DNA of 64,000 nt. It comes from Marinobacter sp. MDS2 (GTDB taxonomy: Bacteria > Pseudomonadota > Gammaproteobacteria > Pseudomonadales > Oleiphilaceae). The stretch spans positions 1-64,000 of the forward strand of contig NZ_JAVAJF010000001.1 in the NCBI RefSeq assembly GCF_030718085.1. The letters are read 5' to 3'. Below the pieces are notes generated by a model that saw only the letters and a program-made list of their open reading frames with translations, was not told the origin of the DNA and ran no database searches. Positions 35,744 through 44,886 of the stretch are shown here, in pieces; the first letter of the stretch is position 1; every line of letters begins with the position of its first letter. Position numbers and translations under genes: made by a program.

Positions 35744-37252
35744 TTGATCACCGAAACCGAAATTCAGCCGCAAGATTCGCCGCTGGGCAGGCTCCCGTTC
35801 ACATTTGCCAAGCGTAACGGCGTAATTCTTACCCGGAACGAACAAGGCGAACCGGTGATCCTTGTTCGGCCTGGCGCCTCCCACACCGCGCTTGCCGAAG
35901 CCAATCGTGTGAGTGGTGGACGAGCCCGTTTTTCCACCATCGAGCCCAGCCGGTTCGACGAAGCCCTCAACGCCGCATATCAAAACGATTCCGCTGAAGC
36001 CATGCAGATGGTGGAAGGCATCGGTGACGATATGGATTTGGCGTCGCTGGCAGATTCGGTGCCTGAAACAGAAGACCTGCTGGAACAAGAAGACGACGCT
36101 CCGATCATTCGTTTGATCAACGCCATCTTGACCGAAGCCGTTAAAACCAGCGCGTCAGACGTGCACATCGAAACCTATGAAAAACAACTGATCGTTCGCT
36201 TCCGCATTGATGGCGTGCTGCGTGAAGTTGTTCAGCCTAAGCGCGCGCTGGCACCGTTACTGGTGTCTCGTATCAAGGTAATGGCCAAGCTTGATATTGC
36301 CGAGAAAAGAATCCCGCAAGATGGGCGCATAGCGCTTCGGGTTGCGGGCAGGGAAGTGGATATTCGGGTGTCCACCATGCCGTCCTCAAGCGGTGAACGC
36401 GTTGTTTTGCGATTACTCGACAAACAAGCCGGCGCTATTCGCCTTGAATCCTTGGGTATGGGCGAAAGCGACCTGAAAACGTTGCGCAAGCTAATACATC
36501 GCCCCTACGGAATTCTGCTTGTCACCGGGCCAACCGGCTCTGGTAAGTCAACATCCTTGTACGCAGGCCTGCAGGAAATCAACGACCGAAGCCGAAATAT
36601 TCTTACGGTGGAAGACCCCATCGAATATAACTTGCCGGGCATTGGCCAGACCCAGGTAAACCAAAAGGTTGATATGACCTTCGCCCGAGGTTTGCGGGCC
36701 ATTCTGCGTCAAGACCCAGATGTGGTAATGATTGGTGAGATCCGCGACCTTGAAACGGCAGAGATCGCCGTTCAGGCAAGTTTGACCGGCCACCTGGTGC
36801 TGTCTACTTTGCACACCAACACCGCAGTCGGCGCGATCACCCGCTTGATGGATATGGGCATCGAGCCGTTTCTGATTTCTTCCAGTCTGGTGGGCATTGT
36901 TGCCCAGCGCTTGGTGCGTGTGTTGTGCGACCAATGCCGCGAGCCTTACGTTCCGACAGAAGAGCACTGTGAGTTCTTGCAGCAAGACCCTGCAAATCCG
37001 CCTACCATTTTCCGGGCGAAAGGATGCGAACACTGTAATCAGTTGGGCTACCGGGGCAGGGTTGGTATCTATGAAGTTGTGGAGGTTACCGAAGCAATAG
37101 GTGCCCAGATTCACAAGCGGGCAGGAGAGCTAGAGCTCGAACACGAAGCCCGCAAACTAAGCCCCAGCATTCACGCTGACGGTGTCCAGAAGATTCTCGA
37201 TGGCGTTACCACTGTGGAAGAAGTCCTGCGCGTTACCCACCGGAGCAAATAA
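35744..37252 (+). CDS. gspE: Type II secretion ATPase GspE
   Basis: A 502-aa secretion ATPase that powers pseudopilus assembly from the cytosolic face. It starts at TTG 35744, with GAGGGA a few bases upstream. Visible features: Walker A GPTGSGKST, Asp box LTVEDPIEY, Walker B-like DPDVVMIGEIRD, His box STLHTNTAVGA, and the tetra-Cys zinc element CDQC...CEHC typical of GspE. The N-terminal domain (~1-110) binds GspL. First gene of gspEFGHIJKLM; the intergenic region with gspC should hold divergent promoters. Confidence 0.96.
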   Translation: MITETEIQPQDSPLGRLPFTFAKRNGVILTRNEQGEPVILVRPGASHTALAEANRVSGGRARFSTIEPSRFDEALNAAYQNDSAEAMQMVEGIGDDMDLASLADSVPETEDLLEQEDDAPIIRLINAILTEAVKTSASDVHIETYEKQLIVRFRIDGVLREVVQPKRALAPLLVSRIKVMAKLDIAEKRIPQDGRIALRVAGREVDIRVSTMPSSSGERVVLRLLDKQAGAIRLESLGMGESDLKTLRKLIHRPYGILLVTGPTGSGKSTSLYAGLQEINDRSRNILTVEDPIEYNLPGIGQTQVNQKVDMTFARGLRAILRQDPDVVMIGEIRDLETAEIAVQASLTGHLVLSTLHTNTAVGAITRLMDMGIEPFLISSSLVGIVAQRLVRVLCDQCREPYVPTEEHCEFLQQDPANPPTIFRAKGCEHCNQLGYRGRVGIYEVVEVTEAIGAQIHKRAGELELEHEARKLSPSIHADGVQKILDGVTTVEEVLRVTHRSK

Positions 37253-37255
37253 CCC

Positions 37256-38467
37256 ATGCCAGCATATGAGTTCAAAGCGCTGGACCCGAGGGGGAAGCAA
37301 AAACACGGTGTTGTAGAAGCGGATGCCGCGCGGGCCGTCCGCCAGCAGCTTCGGGAAAAAGGCCTTACCCCGTTGTCGGTGGAACCGGCGGTTGAGAAGC
37401 AGGCTCGGAGCAACCCGTTGAGTAGTCGGGGTTCGTTATCAGCAGCAGACCTGGCGTTGGTTACCCGCCAATTGGCGACGCTGATTCAATCGGGCATCCC
37501 CATCGAGCAGGCATTGAGTGCGACCGCCCAGCAAACGGCAAAACCCCGCATCCGGGGCATGTTAATTGCGATCCGTTCGAAGGTCATGGAAGGTTACACG
37601 CTGGCGGACAGTTTCGGGGAGTTTCCCAAAGCGTTCCCGCGACTCTATCGCTCAACCGTCGCGGCGGGCGAGCATGCCGGGCACCTTGACCTCGTACTAA
37701 ACCGTTTGGCCGATTACACGGAAAGCCGGCAGGAAGCTCGACAGAAAATACAGCTTGCCGCGATCTATCCGATCATTCTCAGCATCGTTGCCATCTCCAT
37801 TGTTGTGTTTCTGTTGACCTACGTGGTGCCAGACATCATCGAAGTATTCCTGAAACAGGGGCAGGAGTTGCCAGCGCTGACCATGGCGATGCTGGCCGTG
37901 TCGGATTTTTTGGGCGATTTTGGTGTCTACCTCTTAATAGTATTGGTGCTTGGAGTAATCGGATTTCGAATTGCTCTGACCAAACCTGGATTCAGATTGA
38001 AGTTTCACAAGCAACTTCTTCATTTTCCGTTGTTTTCAGGTATGGTTCGTGGGGTTAATACAGCCAGATATGCCAGCACCCTAAGCATTCTCACCACCAG
38101 TGGTGTGCCCTTGGTGGAGGCCATGCGTATTGCTGGCGAAGTACTATCGAACGATTTTCTTCGGCAAGAATTGCGCGAAGCGGCTCGTAAGGTGAGTGAA
38201 GGTGGATCGCTCCACCGCGCTCTGGATCAAACGGGTTACTTCCCACCGATGATGCTGCATATGATTGCCAGCGGCGAATCCAGTGGCGAACTGGACAGCA
38301 TGCTGGAGCGCACGGCGCGAATGCAGGAAAATACCTTGCAATCGAAAATCGCAGCGATCGTTGGCCTGTTCGAACCGATGATGCTGTTGATCATGGGCGT
38401 GGTGGTGCTGATCATTGTACTGGCCATCATGCTTCCGATTCTGAACATGAGTAACCTGGTGGGCTGA
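37256..38467 (+). CDS. gspF: Type II secretion inner-membrane platform protein GspF
   Basis: A 403-aa polytopic protein with the two-fold GspF repeat: cytosolic helical domains (ALVTRQLATLIQSGIPIEQAL and TARYASTLSILTTSGVPLVEAM) and TM segments around residues 170-195, 220-245 and 370-395. It forms the central platform under the pseudopilus with GspE, L and M. Three bases after gspE. Confidence 0.96.
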   Translation: MPAYEFKALDPRGKQKHGVVEADAARAVRQQLREKGLTPLSVEPAVEKQARSNPLSSRGSLSAADLALVTRQLATLIQSGIPIEQALSATAQQTAKPRIRGMLIAIRSKVMEGYTLADSFGEFPKAFPRLYRSTVAAGEHAGHLDLVLNRLADYTESRQEARQKIQLAAIYPIILSIVAISIVVFLLTYVVPDIIEVFLKQGQELPALTMAMLAVSDFLGDFGVYLLIVLVLGVIGFRIALTKPGFRLKFHKQLLHFPLFSGMVRGVNTARYASTLSILTTSGVPLVEAMRIAGEVLSNDFLRQELREAARKVSEGGSLHRALDQTGYFPPMMLHMIASGESSGELDSMLERTARMQENTLQSKIAAIVGLFEPMMLLIMGVVVLIIVLAIMLPILNMSNLVG

Positions 38468-38540
38468 TGAGAATCCGCAAGTTATCAGACCTACCGGAAG
38501 TTTTATAATCAAGAACCACGAGTAAATGACGAGTGACATT

Positions 38541-38993
38541 ATGAGCAACAATCTGAACCGTAAATTCGCTGCTGTAAAGGGCTTCACCCTGATCGAAATC
38601 ATGGTTGTGATGGTCATACTGGGGCTGCTGGTCGCCATTGTGGCGCCGAACATCATGGGCCGTAGCGATCAGGCGAAAGTGACCGTTGCCGAAACCCAGT
38701 TAAGCAACATCGCTAATGCGCTGGATCTGTATCGTCTTGATAACAGCCATTACCCGTCCACTCAGCAAGGTTTGGAAGCCTTGGTACGCAAGCCAAGCGG
38801 TAGCCCTGAACCCCGCAACTGGAACCCGGATGGTTACCTGAAAGCCGTTCCGGAAGATCCCTGGAATAACGAGTATCAATACGTTAGCCCGGGAACGGAA
38901 GGCCCTTACGATTTGTATTCATACGGCTCTGACGGGCAGGAAGGCGGTGACGGCGACGCCGCAGACATCAGCGTTTGGAATACCGAGCAGTAA
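38541..38993 (+). CDS. gspG: Major pseudopilin GspG
   Basis: A 150-aa major pseudopilin. The prepilin peptidase site is KG-FTLIEIMVVMVILGLLVA with Glu at +5. The C-terminal part has the calcium-loop pattern of GspG (DPWNNEYQYVSPG, YGSDGQEGGDGDAADI). An alternative ATG lies 15 bases upstream (38526); 38541 is preferred for its normal short leader. Polymerises into the pseudopilus that pushes substrates through the secretin. Confidence 0.95.
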   Translation: MSNNLNRKFAAVKGFTLIEIMVVMVILGLLVAIVAPNIMGRSDQAKVTVAETQLSNIANALDLYRLDNSHYPSTQQGLEALVRKPSGSPEPRNWNPDGYLKAVPEDPWNNEYQYVSPGTEGPYDLYSYGSDGQEGGDGDAADISVWNTEQ

Positions 38994-39530
38994 TTGATTG
39001 TGAACCATAGGACAGCCCATTCCGGTTTTACGCTGATCGAGATTCTGGTTGTCCTGATCATCGTCGGGCTGCTGGCTTCGCTTGCCGTCTTCAGCATGGG
39101 CGGCAATTCCCAGCAGCGCGAACTTGAAAGCCATGTACGCGAACTCTACCTGCTGATGCAAACTGCGTCCGAGCAAGCGGTTCTCAATAATCTGGAGCTC
39201 GGTTTATTACTGGAAGATGATGGCTATCAATTTGTCGCGTTTCAGGATGAAACCGGTGAGTGGAAACCCTCCGGTGAACGTCTGTTTCACCAACGTACAT
39301 GGCCTGAATGGTTGTCGCTAACTCAATTCGTTGAAAGTGATGCTCCTCGGTTAACCTCCTCGGAAGCCAAGCTTCGACCTACGCTTGTGTTTTTCTCAAG
39401 CGGCGAAACCACGCCCTTCGAAATCGAATTTACCATCGGAAACGACAGCGACCTCGTGCATACCCTTGCTTCAGACGGCGTTTCCCCGCTGGAGTGGCGT
39501 CAGCCTGGCTCCGGAGACGAAGAATGGTAA
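38994..39530 (+). CDS. gspH: Minor pseudopilin GspH
   Basis: A 178-aa minor pseudopilin with cleavage site SG-FTLIEILVVLIIVGLLASLA. No ATG is available: it starts at TTG 38994 (spacing to GAGCAG is good) or at GTG 39000. The C-terminal globular part is typical of GspH in size. It immediately follows the gspG stop. Confidence 0.9.
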   Translation: MIVNHRTAHSGFTLIEILVVLIIVGLLASLAVFSMGGNSQQRELESHVRELYLLMQTASEQAVLNNLELGLLLEDDGYQFVAFQDETGEWKPSGERLFHQRTWPEWLSLTQFVESDAPRLTSSEAKLRPTLVFFSSGETTPFEIEFTIGNDSDLVHTLASDGVSPLEWRQPGSGDEEW

Positions 39531-39901
39531 GGCAACAGAGGGGCTTCACATTACTGGAAGTGCTTGTCGCGCTGCTCGTTTTCAGCCTTATTGCTACGGC
39601 TGCGGCGGAGGTGGGCAGCCAATATATTTCCAGTTTTGAGCGAGTTCGGGACAAGACCCTGGCGGGTTGGATTGCCGAAAATCGTATTAATGAGTTGCGT
39701 CTTCAAGAGACGCTCCCCGGCACCTCCGAAAATTCCACCGATACCGATTTCGGGGCTTACCGCTGGCAAGTCACCACGGTTGTTCAAGGCACTGCAGATC
39801 CCTCAATGAGACGGGTCGAGGTAACCGTGGCCAAGTACCCCAGTGAGACTAACGAGCCCTATCCGGTGCACTCGTTGTCCGCTTTTTTGGGGGCGAAGTG
39901 A
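39524..39901 (+). CDS. gspI: Minor pseudopilin GspI
   Basis: A 125-aa minor pseudopilin. ATG 39524 has a near-ideal GGAG six bases upstream and overlaps the end of gspH. The cleavage site is RG-FTLLEVLVALLVFSL. With GspJ and GspK it forms the pseudopilus tip. A longer in-frame start inside gspH is rejected because it adds sequence before the short pseudopilin leader. Confidence 0.93.
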   Translation: MVRQQRGFTLLEVLVALLVFSLIATAAAEVGSQYISSFERVRDKTLAGWIAENRINELRLQETLPGTSENSTDTDFGAYRWQVTTVVQGTADPSMRRVEVTVAKYPSETNEPYPVHSLSAFLGAK

Positions 39902-40638
39902 TGCAACCGAGCGGTTTCGTACGAGCACAATCGGGCTTCACCCTGATGGAAATGCTCATTGCTGTCACCATTACCGCCGTTATTGGTCTGGGGGTATGGC
40001 AGGTGGTCAGCAGCGTGGTGAACTCCAGAGACAGGGTAAACGCCTTGGCAGAGGAGTTTGACGGACTGCAAAAGGCCATGCTGTTACTTGAGCGGGACAT
40101 AACACAAGTCGTGAACCGGTCCGCCCGAGATGTTTATGGGGACTTTAAACCGTCGCTGACCTCCAGAGAGGACGCCTTTGAACTGCTGCTGACACGCCAG
40201 GGCTGGCGCAACCCGCTTGGATTGCGTCGAAGCGGGTTGCAGCGTGCCGGATGGGAGTACACCGGTGCCGAACTCAGGCGGCGATACTGGCCTGCTGTGG
40301 ACCAAGGTCAGGATGAGGACAGTCGAGACATCCTGCTACTAAACGATGTTAAGACGCTCGAAATCCGCTTCTTGGACGAAGAAGGCAAGTGGCACGACCA
40401 CTGGCCCACCGATCAAGCCTTAGCGGCAATGACGCCGGGCCAAAGACCCGTTATCGCATTGCCGATGGCCTTGGAGGTTACGCTTGAGCACGAGCGGTTC
40501 GGAGAAATTGCCAGGCTATTTACGCTACCTGATTTCTCCCCGGAGCAAGCGCAGGCTGTCGTCAATCAACAGCAAGATGCTGCGTCAGAAGAGGCTGGAG
40601 AAGATGCTGATGAAAACACAGCCGGGGGTGGAGCGTGA
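39901..40638 (+). CDS. gspJ: Minor pseudopilin GspJ
   Basis: A 245-aa minor pseudopilin with cleavage site SG-FTLMEMLIAVTITAVIG. ATG 39901 overlaps the gspI stop by one base (TGATG). The globular part has the usual GspJ segments (LLERDITQVVNRSARD, REDAFELLLTRQG). The acidic C-terminal tail (EEAGEDADENT) extends beyond the core. It belongs to the GspI-J-K tip complex. Confidence 0.93.
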   Translation: MQPSGFVRAQSGFTLMEMLIAVTITAVIGLGVWQVVSSVVNSRDRVNALAEEFDGLQKAMLLLERDITQVVNRSARDVYGDFKPSLTSREDAFELLLTRQGWRNPLGLRRSGLQRAGWEYTGAELRRRYWPAVDQGQDEDSRDILLLNDVKTLEIRFLDEEGKWHDHWPTDQALAAMTPGQRPVIALPMALEVTLEHERFGEIARLFTLPDFSPEQAQAVVNQQQDAASEEAGEDADENTAGGGA

Positions 40639-41642
40639 GCTCGTTCCGGCCGGTTAACCGAAGCCGTCAGGCCGGTGTGGCTCTGATCATGGTTTTGTTG
40701 GCCATGGCGTTAGTGGTTTTGCTGGCTACCGGCATGACCAAACAACAAAGTTTGCGGATTTATAAGGCCGGGCATTATCTGGCGCAGCAGCAAGGGCACA
40801 GCATTGCCTTGGGGGCTGAAGAATTTGCCAAAAGAATACTGATTCGCGACTACGAAGAAGACAAAGAAAGCGGCAATATGGTAGATAGCCCGGATGAATT
40901 CTGGGCCATGCACGCGGCGGTTTTGCCTCTTGATGAAAACGGTGTCGTTGAAGTTCAGATTGATGACCTCGGCGGACGCATCAATCTCAACGATTTGATT
41001 ACAGCCAGTGGTGAAGTGGACCCACTGACCAAAGACCGGGTTTCCAGACTGTTGATGGCTTTGGGCATCAATGGTGTGAACGTCGACGCACTGATCGACT
41101 GGATCGATGCTAATGAGCAGACAGCCAGCGCCTATGGCGCAGAAGATGGCCAGTACCTGATGGCCGATCCCGGTTTCAGAGCGGCAAACCAGCCCTTCGT
41201 GTCGGTCACTGAGCTAAGATTGATTGAGGGTATGACCGAAGATATCTATGTCGCTCTTCGCCCGCATGTCGCAACGTTACCGGTGAGCGGTATCGGCATT
41301 AACGTCAACAGCGCCACAGCACCGGTACTGATGTCTCTCCACAGTGAGCTCAATGAGGCGCAGGCAGAGGCCATTATTGCGAAAAGGGAAGAGGAGCGGT
41401 TCGAGAATCTTCAGGACTTTCTGGCGCTTCCTGAGTTCTCGGGACTGGGCCTGAAACGAAATGGCCTGGCACTGCAAACGCGGTTTTTTGAAGTTGTATC
41501 ACGGATTACCTACGATAATCGTGTCGTAAATATGGTCAGCACGGTATTTCGTAATCCGGAAGGTGAGGTCCGAACGGTCCACAGGGATACCGGACAAAAG
41601 AACAGGATCTCCAAGGAACCTTACACTTTCTCAGAAGGATAA
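40635..41642 (+). CDS. gspK: Minor pseudopilin GspK
   Basis: A 335-aa pseudopilin with GTG start overlapping the gspJ stop (GTGA). The leader ends QAG-VALIMVLLAMALVV, lacking Glu at +5, as is normal for GspK, which caps the tip. The large helical insertion typical of GspK (LNDLITASGEVD, DALIDWIDANEQ) is present. Length is normal. Confidence 0.93.
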   Translation: MSSFRPVNRSRQAGVALIMVLLAMALVVLLATGMTKQQSLRIYKAGHYLAQQQGHSIALGAEEFAKRILIRDYEEDKESGNMVDSPDEFWAMHAAVLPLDENGVVEVQIDDLGGRINLNDLITASGEVDPLTKDRVSRLLMALGINGVNVDALIDWIDANEQTASAYGAEDGQYLMADPGFRAANQPFVSVTELRLIEGMTEDIYVALRPHVATLPVSGIGINVNSATAPVLMSLHSELNEAQAEAIIAKREEERFENLQDFLALPEFSGLGLKRNGLALQTRFFEVVSRITYDNRVVNMVSTVFRNPEGEVRTVHRDTGQKNRISKEPYTFSEG

Positions 41643-41644
41643 CC

Positions 41645-42952
41645 ATGTCTTATCGTCTCTATGTGCGGCCACTGCCGCCCTTTGCTGACCCGGAGCAAAG
41701 CCCGGACGCCCAGCTTTATAGCTGGGTGTTGCACGATGCCAGTGGCGACGCCCAGGCGCGGGGCAGTGCGGATCCCAAAACCTTGATTGAACAGACGCTG
41801 GCGCAGAACGCATTAGACAAGGTTTTGCTCATCGGCTTGATACCCGGCGACGAAGCCGCCTTTTGCATGGCTGATATTCCTGCCAAGCAAAGTCGTTTCG
41901 TGCAACAAGCCCTTCCATACGCTGTTGAGGAGCAGATTGCGCAGGACATCGAGACGGTTCATTTGGCACTCGGGAAGCATTCCGATGAAGGATATCTGGT
42001 TGCAGCAATAGACTCCGGCCAAATGAAACGTTGGCAAAACCTGTTTTCGGGTTGGGATCAGGTGCGCCTTGAGGCAATTTATCCTGATGCTTCTTTGTTA
42101 CCGGCTCCCGAGACAGGCTGGATGATGTGCCTGGATGATAATTTCGTTCTGATGCAGAGCCAGCGGGGCGAATGGTTAAGAATGCACGGCGACAATCTGC
42201 CATTGTTCGCAATGACCATGGCGGTTCCGCCTTCAGAGGAGGTTGTTACTGAAATACCGGTACAGCTTTACGGATTGGAAACGGAATTAGAACGACAGCA
42301 ACCTTTGATAAACGAACTATCGGGCTCAACAGGCCGTGTAAACGTTCAGCAGAAACCCATAGAGTTGTCGGTGATTGAATTCCTGGCGTGGTCTCACCAC
42401 CAACACCTCTGCGAACCTGTCAATCTGTGTCAGGGGCCGTTTTCCGTCAAAATCTCCGGTTCCAGCCCGTTAAAGCCCTGGAAGCCCCTGATCGCCGTTG
42501 CATCACTTTGGTTTGTCATACAGCTTGGCCTGGACATCGGAATGGGCATGTACCACGAGCAACAAGCCGATGAGCTGAAGTCTCAGGCCATGGCAATATA
42601 CAGAGAAGCCTTTCCCGCCGATCGCCGAACCCATGCGGGAAATGTTCGGAGGGTCATTGAAGGCCAGTTGCGCGTTGCTGGGTCACAGGGAGCCGATGTG
42701 GATTTTATTACGTTGATGAAGTTTACCGGAGACCAGTACGGGCGACTGGCAGGCACTGGTGCCGTCACATTTAATTCGATCAACTACAGCCGTAACCGCG
42801 GTGAGCTGGTCGTTGATGTCAGGGCCGACAGTTATGATCGCCTTAGCCGCTTGCGGAATGGGTTGGCCGATGAAGGCCTGCAAGCACAGATCGGTTCGGT
42901 GGTTAACGAATCGGATGGTGCTCGCGGTCGTTTGACGGTTTCGGGAGGGTAA
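41645..42952 (+). CDS. gspL: Type II secretion protein GspL
   Basis: A 435-aa inner-membrane protein. The N-terminal cytosolic actin-like domain (~1-270; QQALPYAVEEQIAQDIETVH) binds GspE. A TM helix follows at ~285-303 (LIAVASLWFVIQLGLDI), then a periplasmic ferredoxin-like domain. It links the ATPase to the platform together with GspM, whose gene follows four bases later. Confidence 0.93.
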   Translation: MSYRLYVRPLPPFADPEQSPDAQLYSWVLHDASGDAQARGSADPKTLIEQTLAQNALDKVLLIGLIPGDEAAFCMADIPAKQSRFVQQALPYAVEEQIAQDIETVHLALGKHSDEGYLVAAIDSGQMKRWQNLFSGWDQVRLEAIYPDASLLPAPETGWMMCLDDNFVLMQSQRGEWLRMHGDNLPLFAMTMAVPPSEEVVTEIPVQLYGLETELERQQPLINELSGSTGRVNVQQKPIELSVIEFLAWSHHQHLCEPVNLCQGPFSVKISGSSPLKPWKPLIAVASLWFVIQLGLDIGMGMYHEQQADELKSQAMAIYREAFPADRRTHAGNVRRVIEGQLRVAGSQGADVDFITLMKFTGDQYGRLAGTGAVTFNSINYSRNRGELVVDVRADSYDRLSRLRNGLADEGLQAQIGSVVNESDGARGRLTVSGG

Positions 42953-42955
42953 ACC

Positions 42956-43489
42956 ATGTTTCAGCGTCTAAAAGATCAACCCGCCATTGAAAAGCTGATT
43001 GCTCGTTACGATCAACTGCCCCAAAGAGACCGGCAGGCTTTGACAGTTCTGCTTATAGCCTTGGCTATTGCGGTGCTGTATTTTGCTATTTGGCGTCCGG
43101 TTTCGGAGTACCGCAACAACGCCGAAACCAGTCGTGAGAATGCCACTGAATTATTGGCCTGGATGCAGGCTAATGAAAGCGCCATACAACGGCTTGGCAG
43201 TGCAGGCGCTGGCAGTTCGGCTTCCAGCGCCGCCGATCGGCCCGCAGATGGCCGGGCGTTGATGGCTTTAGTGACCCGTTCCGCCGGCGAAGCGGGCCTT
43301 TCGCTTCAGCGTTTCGAGCCTTCGGGTAACAACGCCATTCGAGTTTGGATGGAAGATGTCCCTTATGCCGATGTGGCCGCTTGGTTGGAGCGTTTAGACG
43401 CCCAGCATGGAATTCTGATAGATCAAGCCGCCATGGATAGAGGCAATGAGCCCGGGATAGTATCCGTCCGATTGACTCTCGCCATCTGA
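42956..43489 (+). CDS. gspM: Type II secretion protein GspM
   Basis: A 177-aa bitopic protein: short cytosolic part, TM helix at ~28-45 ([19 protein letters not shown]), and a periplasmic ferredoxin-like domain ([20 protein letters not shown]). It stabilises GspL. Last gene of the gsp run: no gspN and no prepilin peptidase gspO follow; glutathione reductase begins about 35 bases later. Confidence 0.93.
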   Translation: MFQRLKDQPAIEKLIARYDQLPQRDRQALTVLLIALAIAVLYFAIWRPVSEYRNNAETSRENATELLAWMQANESAIQRLGSAGAGSSASSAADRPADGRALMALVTRSAGEAGLSLQRFEPSGNNAIRVWMEDVPYADVAAWLERLDAQHGILIDQAAMDRGNEPGIVSVRLTLAI

Positions 43490-43524
43490 TTGGTTGGCTG
43501 TTTACACGAATGACAGGAGACAGA

Positions 43525-44886
43525 GTGTCTAGTTCCCACGATTTTGACCTGATTATTATTGGTGCCGGTTCTGGCGGCGTTCGTCTGGCCAGAATGTCGG
43601 CTCAAACGGGCGCCAGGGTCGCCGTTGTCGAGTCCCGGTACCTTGGTGGAACCTGCGTAAATGTCGGTTGCGTGCCTAAAAAGCTGTTTGTTTACGGCGC
43701 CCACGTCAGGGATGAACTGGAAGATGCGCAGGGATACGGATGGGATATCCCATCCGAAGATGTGAGCTTCGACTGGCCCACACTGGTCGCCAATAAGAAC
43801 GCTGAAATTGAGCGTCTTAACGGAATTTACGGCCGAATGCTGGAAAACGCGGGTGTTACGATCATCGAAGGAACGGCAAGTATTGTGGATCCGGAAACGA
43901 TTTCGGTTGGGGACAAGCAATACACCACCAAACACATTACGGTTGCAACAGGGAGCTGGCCGGTTATACCGGACATTCCCGGAAAAGAATGTTTGCTGAC
44001 CTCGAATGAAATGTTTTACCTCCCGCAACTGCCGCGTCACGCCGTGGTATGGGGCGGGGGTTACATTGCCGTCGAATTTGCAGGCATCCTGGCGGGGCTT
44101 GGTGTAGAAACCACCTTGTTGTATCGCGGGGATTTGTTCTTGCGCGGTTTTGACGACGATATTCGTCGATTCACCGAACAGGAAATACGTAAAAAAGGCA
44201 TCGACTTGCGCTTTAATGTGACCATCGATTCCGTAGAGCCCAATGACTCGCTCTACACAGTGAATTTGAGTGATGGCAGCAGCCTAGAAACAGGTCTTGT
44301 TATGGCAGCAACCGGCCGCTGTGCCCTTGTTGATGGCTTGGGGCTTGAAAAGGTTGGGGTCGAACTGAACGCGTCGGGGCATATTGTCGTTGATGAACAT
44401 TTCCGTACCTGTGTTCCGACTATTTCTGCACTTGGCGATGTAATTGGCACGCCTCAACTTACGCCAGTTGCGTTGGCTCAGGCTATGGTGCTGACGCGAC
44501 GCCTGTTTGGCGATGGAGAAGGGGATATGGATTACAGTGCCATCCCGACTGCCGTGTTCTGTCAGCCCAACATCGGAACGGTGGGGCTGACCGAGCAGGA
44601 AGCGATTGAAGCCGGTTACCGATTACGCATTTACCGGTCAGACTTTCGTCCGATGAAATATACCCTGAGCGGTCGAGATGAGCGGTGCCTGATGAAGCTC
44701 GTTGTTGATGACCACACCGACAAAGTTCTGGGAGCTCATATGGTTGGGCCAGACGCCGGGGAAATTACCCAAGGTCTGGCCGTCGCTATCAAAGCCGGGG
44801 CGACCAAAGCGCAGTTTGACGCTACGCTGGGCATACACCCGACCTCTGCGGAAGAGTTCGTAACCATGCGCCAGCCGGTCAGTTAA
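43525..44886 (+). CDS. gor: Glutathione-disulfide reductase
   Basis: A 453-aa class I flavoprotein disulfide reductase that reduces GSSG with NADPH in the cytosol. FAD motif [13 protein letters not shown], redox pair Cys44/Cys49 in [13 protein letters not shown], and C-terminal active-site HPTSAEE. GTG 43525 is preferred: AGGAG (43515-43519) is five bases before it. An ATG 15 bases upstream would place that ribosome site inside the coding region, adding five residues. It overlaps the convergent histidine-kinase-like gene by eight bases. Confidence 0.92.
   Translation: MSSSHDFDLIIIGAGSGGVRLARMSAQTGARVAVVESRYLGGTCVNVGCVPKKLFVYGAHVRDELEDAQGYGWDIPSEDVSFDWPTLVANKNAEIERLNGIYGRMLENAGVTIIEGTASIVDPETISVGDKQYTTKHITVATGSWPVIPDIPGKECLLTSNEMFYLPQLPRHAVVWGGGYIAVEFAGILAGLGVETTLLYRGDLFLRGFDDDIRRFTEQEIRKKGIDLRFNVTIDSVEPNDSLYTVNLSDGSSLETGLVMAATGRCALVDGLGLEKVGVELNASGHIVVDEHFRTCVPTISALGDVIGTPQLTPVALAQAMVLTRRLFGDGEGDMDYSAIPTAVFCQPNIGTVGLTEQEAIEAGYRLRIYRSDFRPMKYTLSGRDERCLMKLVVDDHTDKVLGAHMVGPDAGEITQGLAVAIKAGATKAQFDATLGIHPTSAEEFVTMRQPVS

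Noticed and set aside
43510..43524. ATG 43510 as the start of gor
   Set aside because: The only good ribosome site (AGGAG, 43515-43519) lies inside it and is correctly spaced for GTG 43525.
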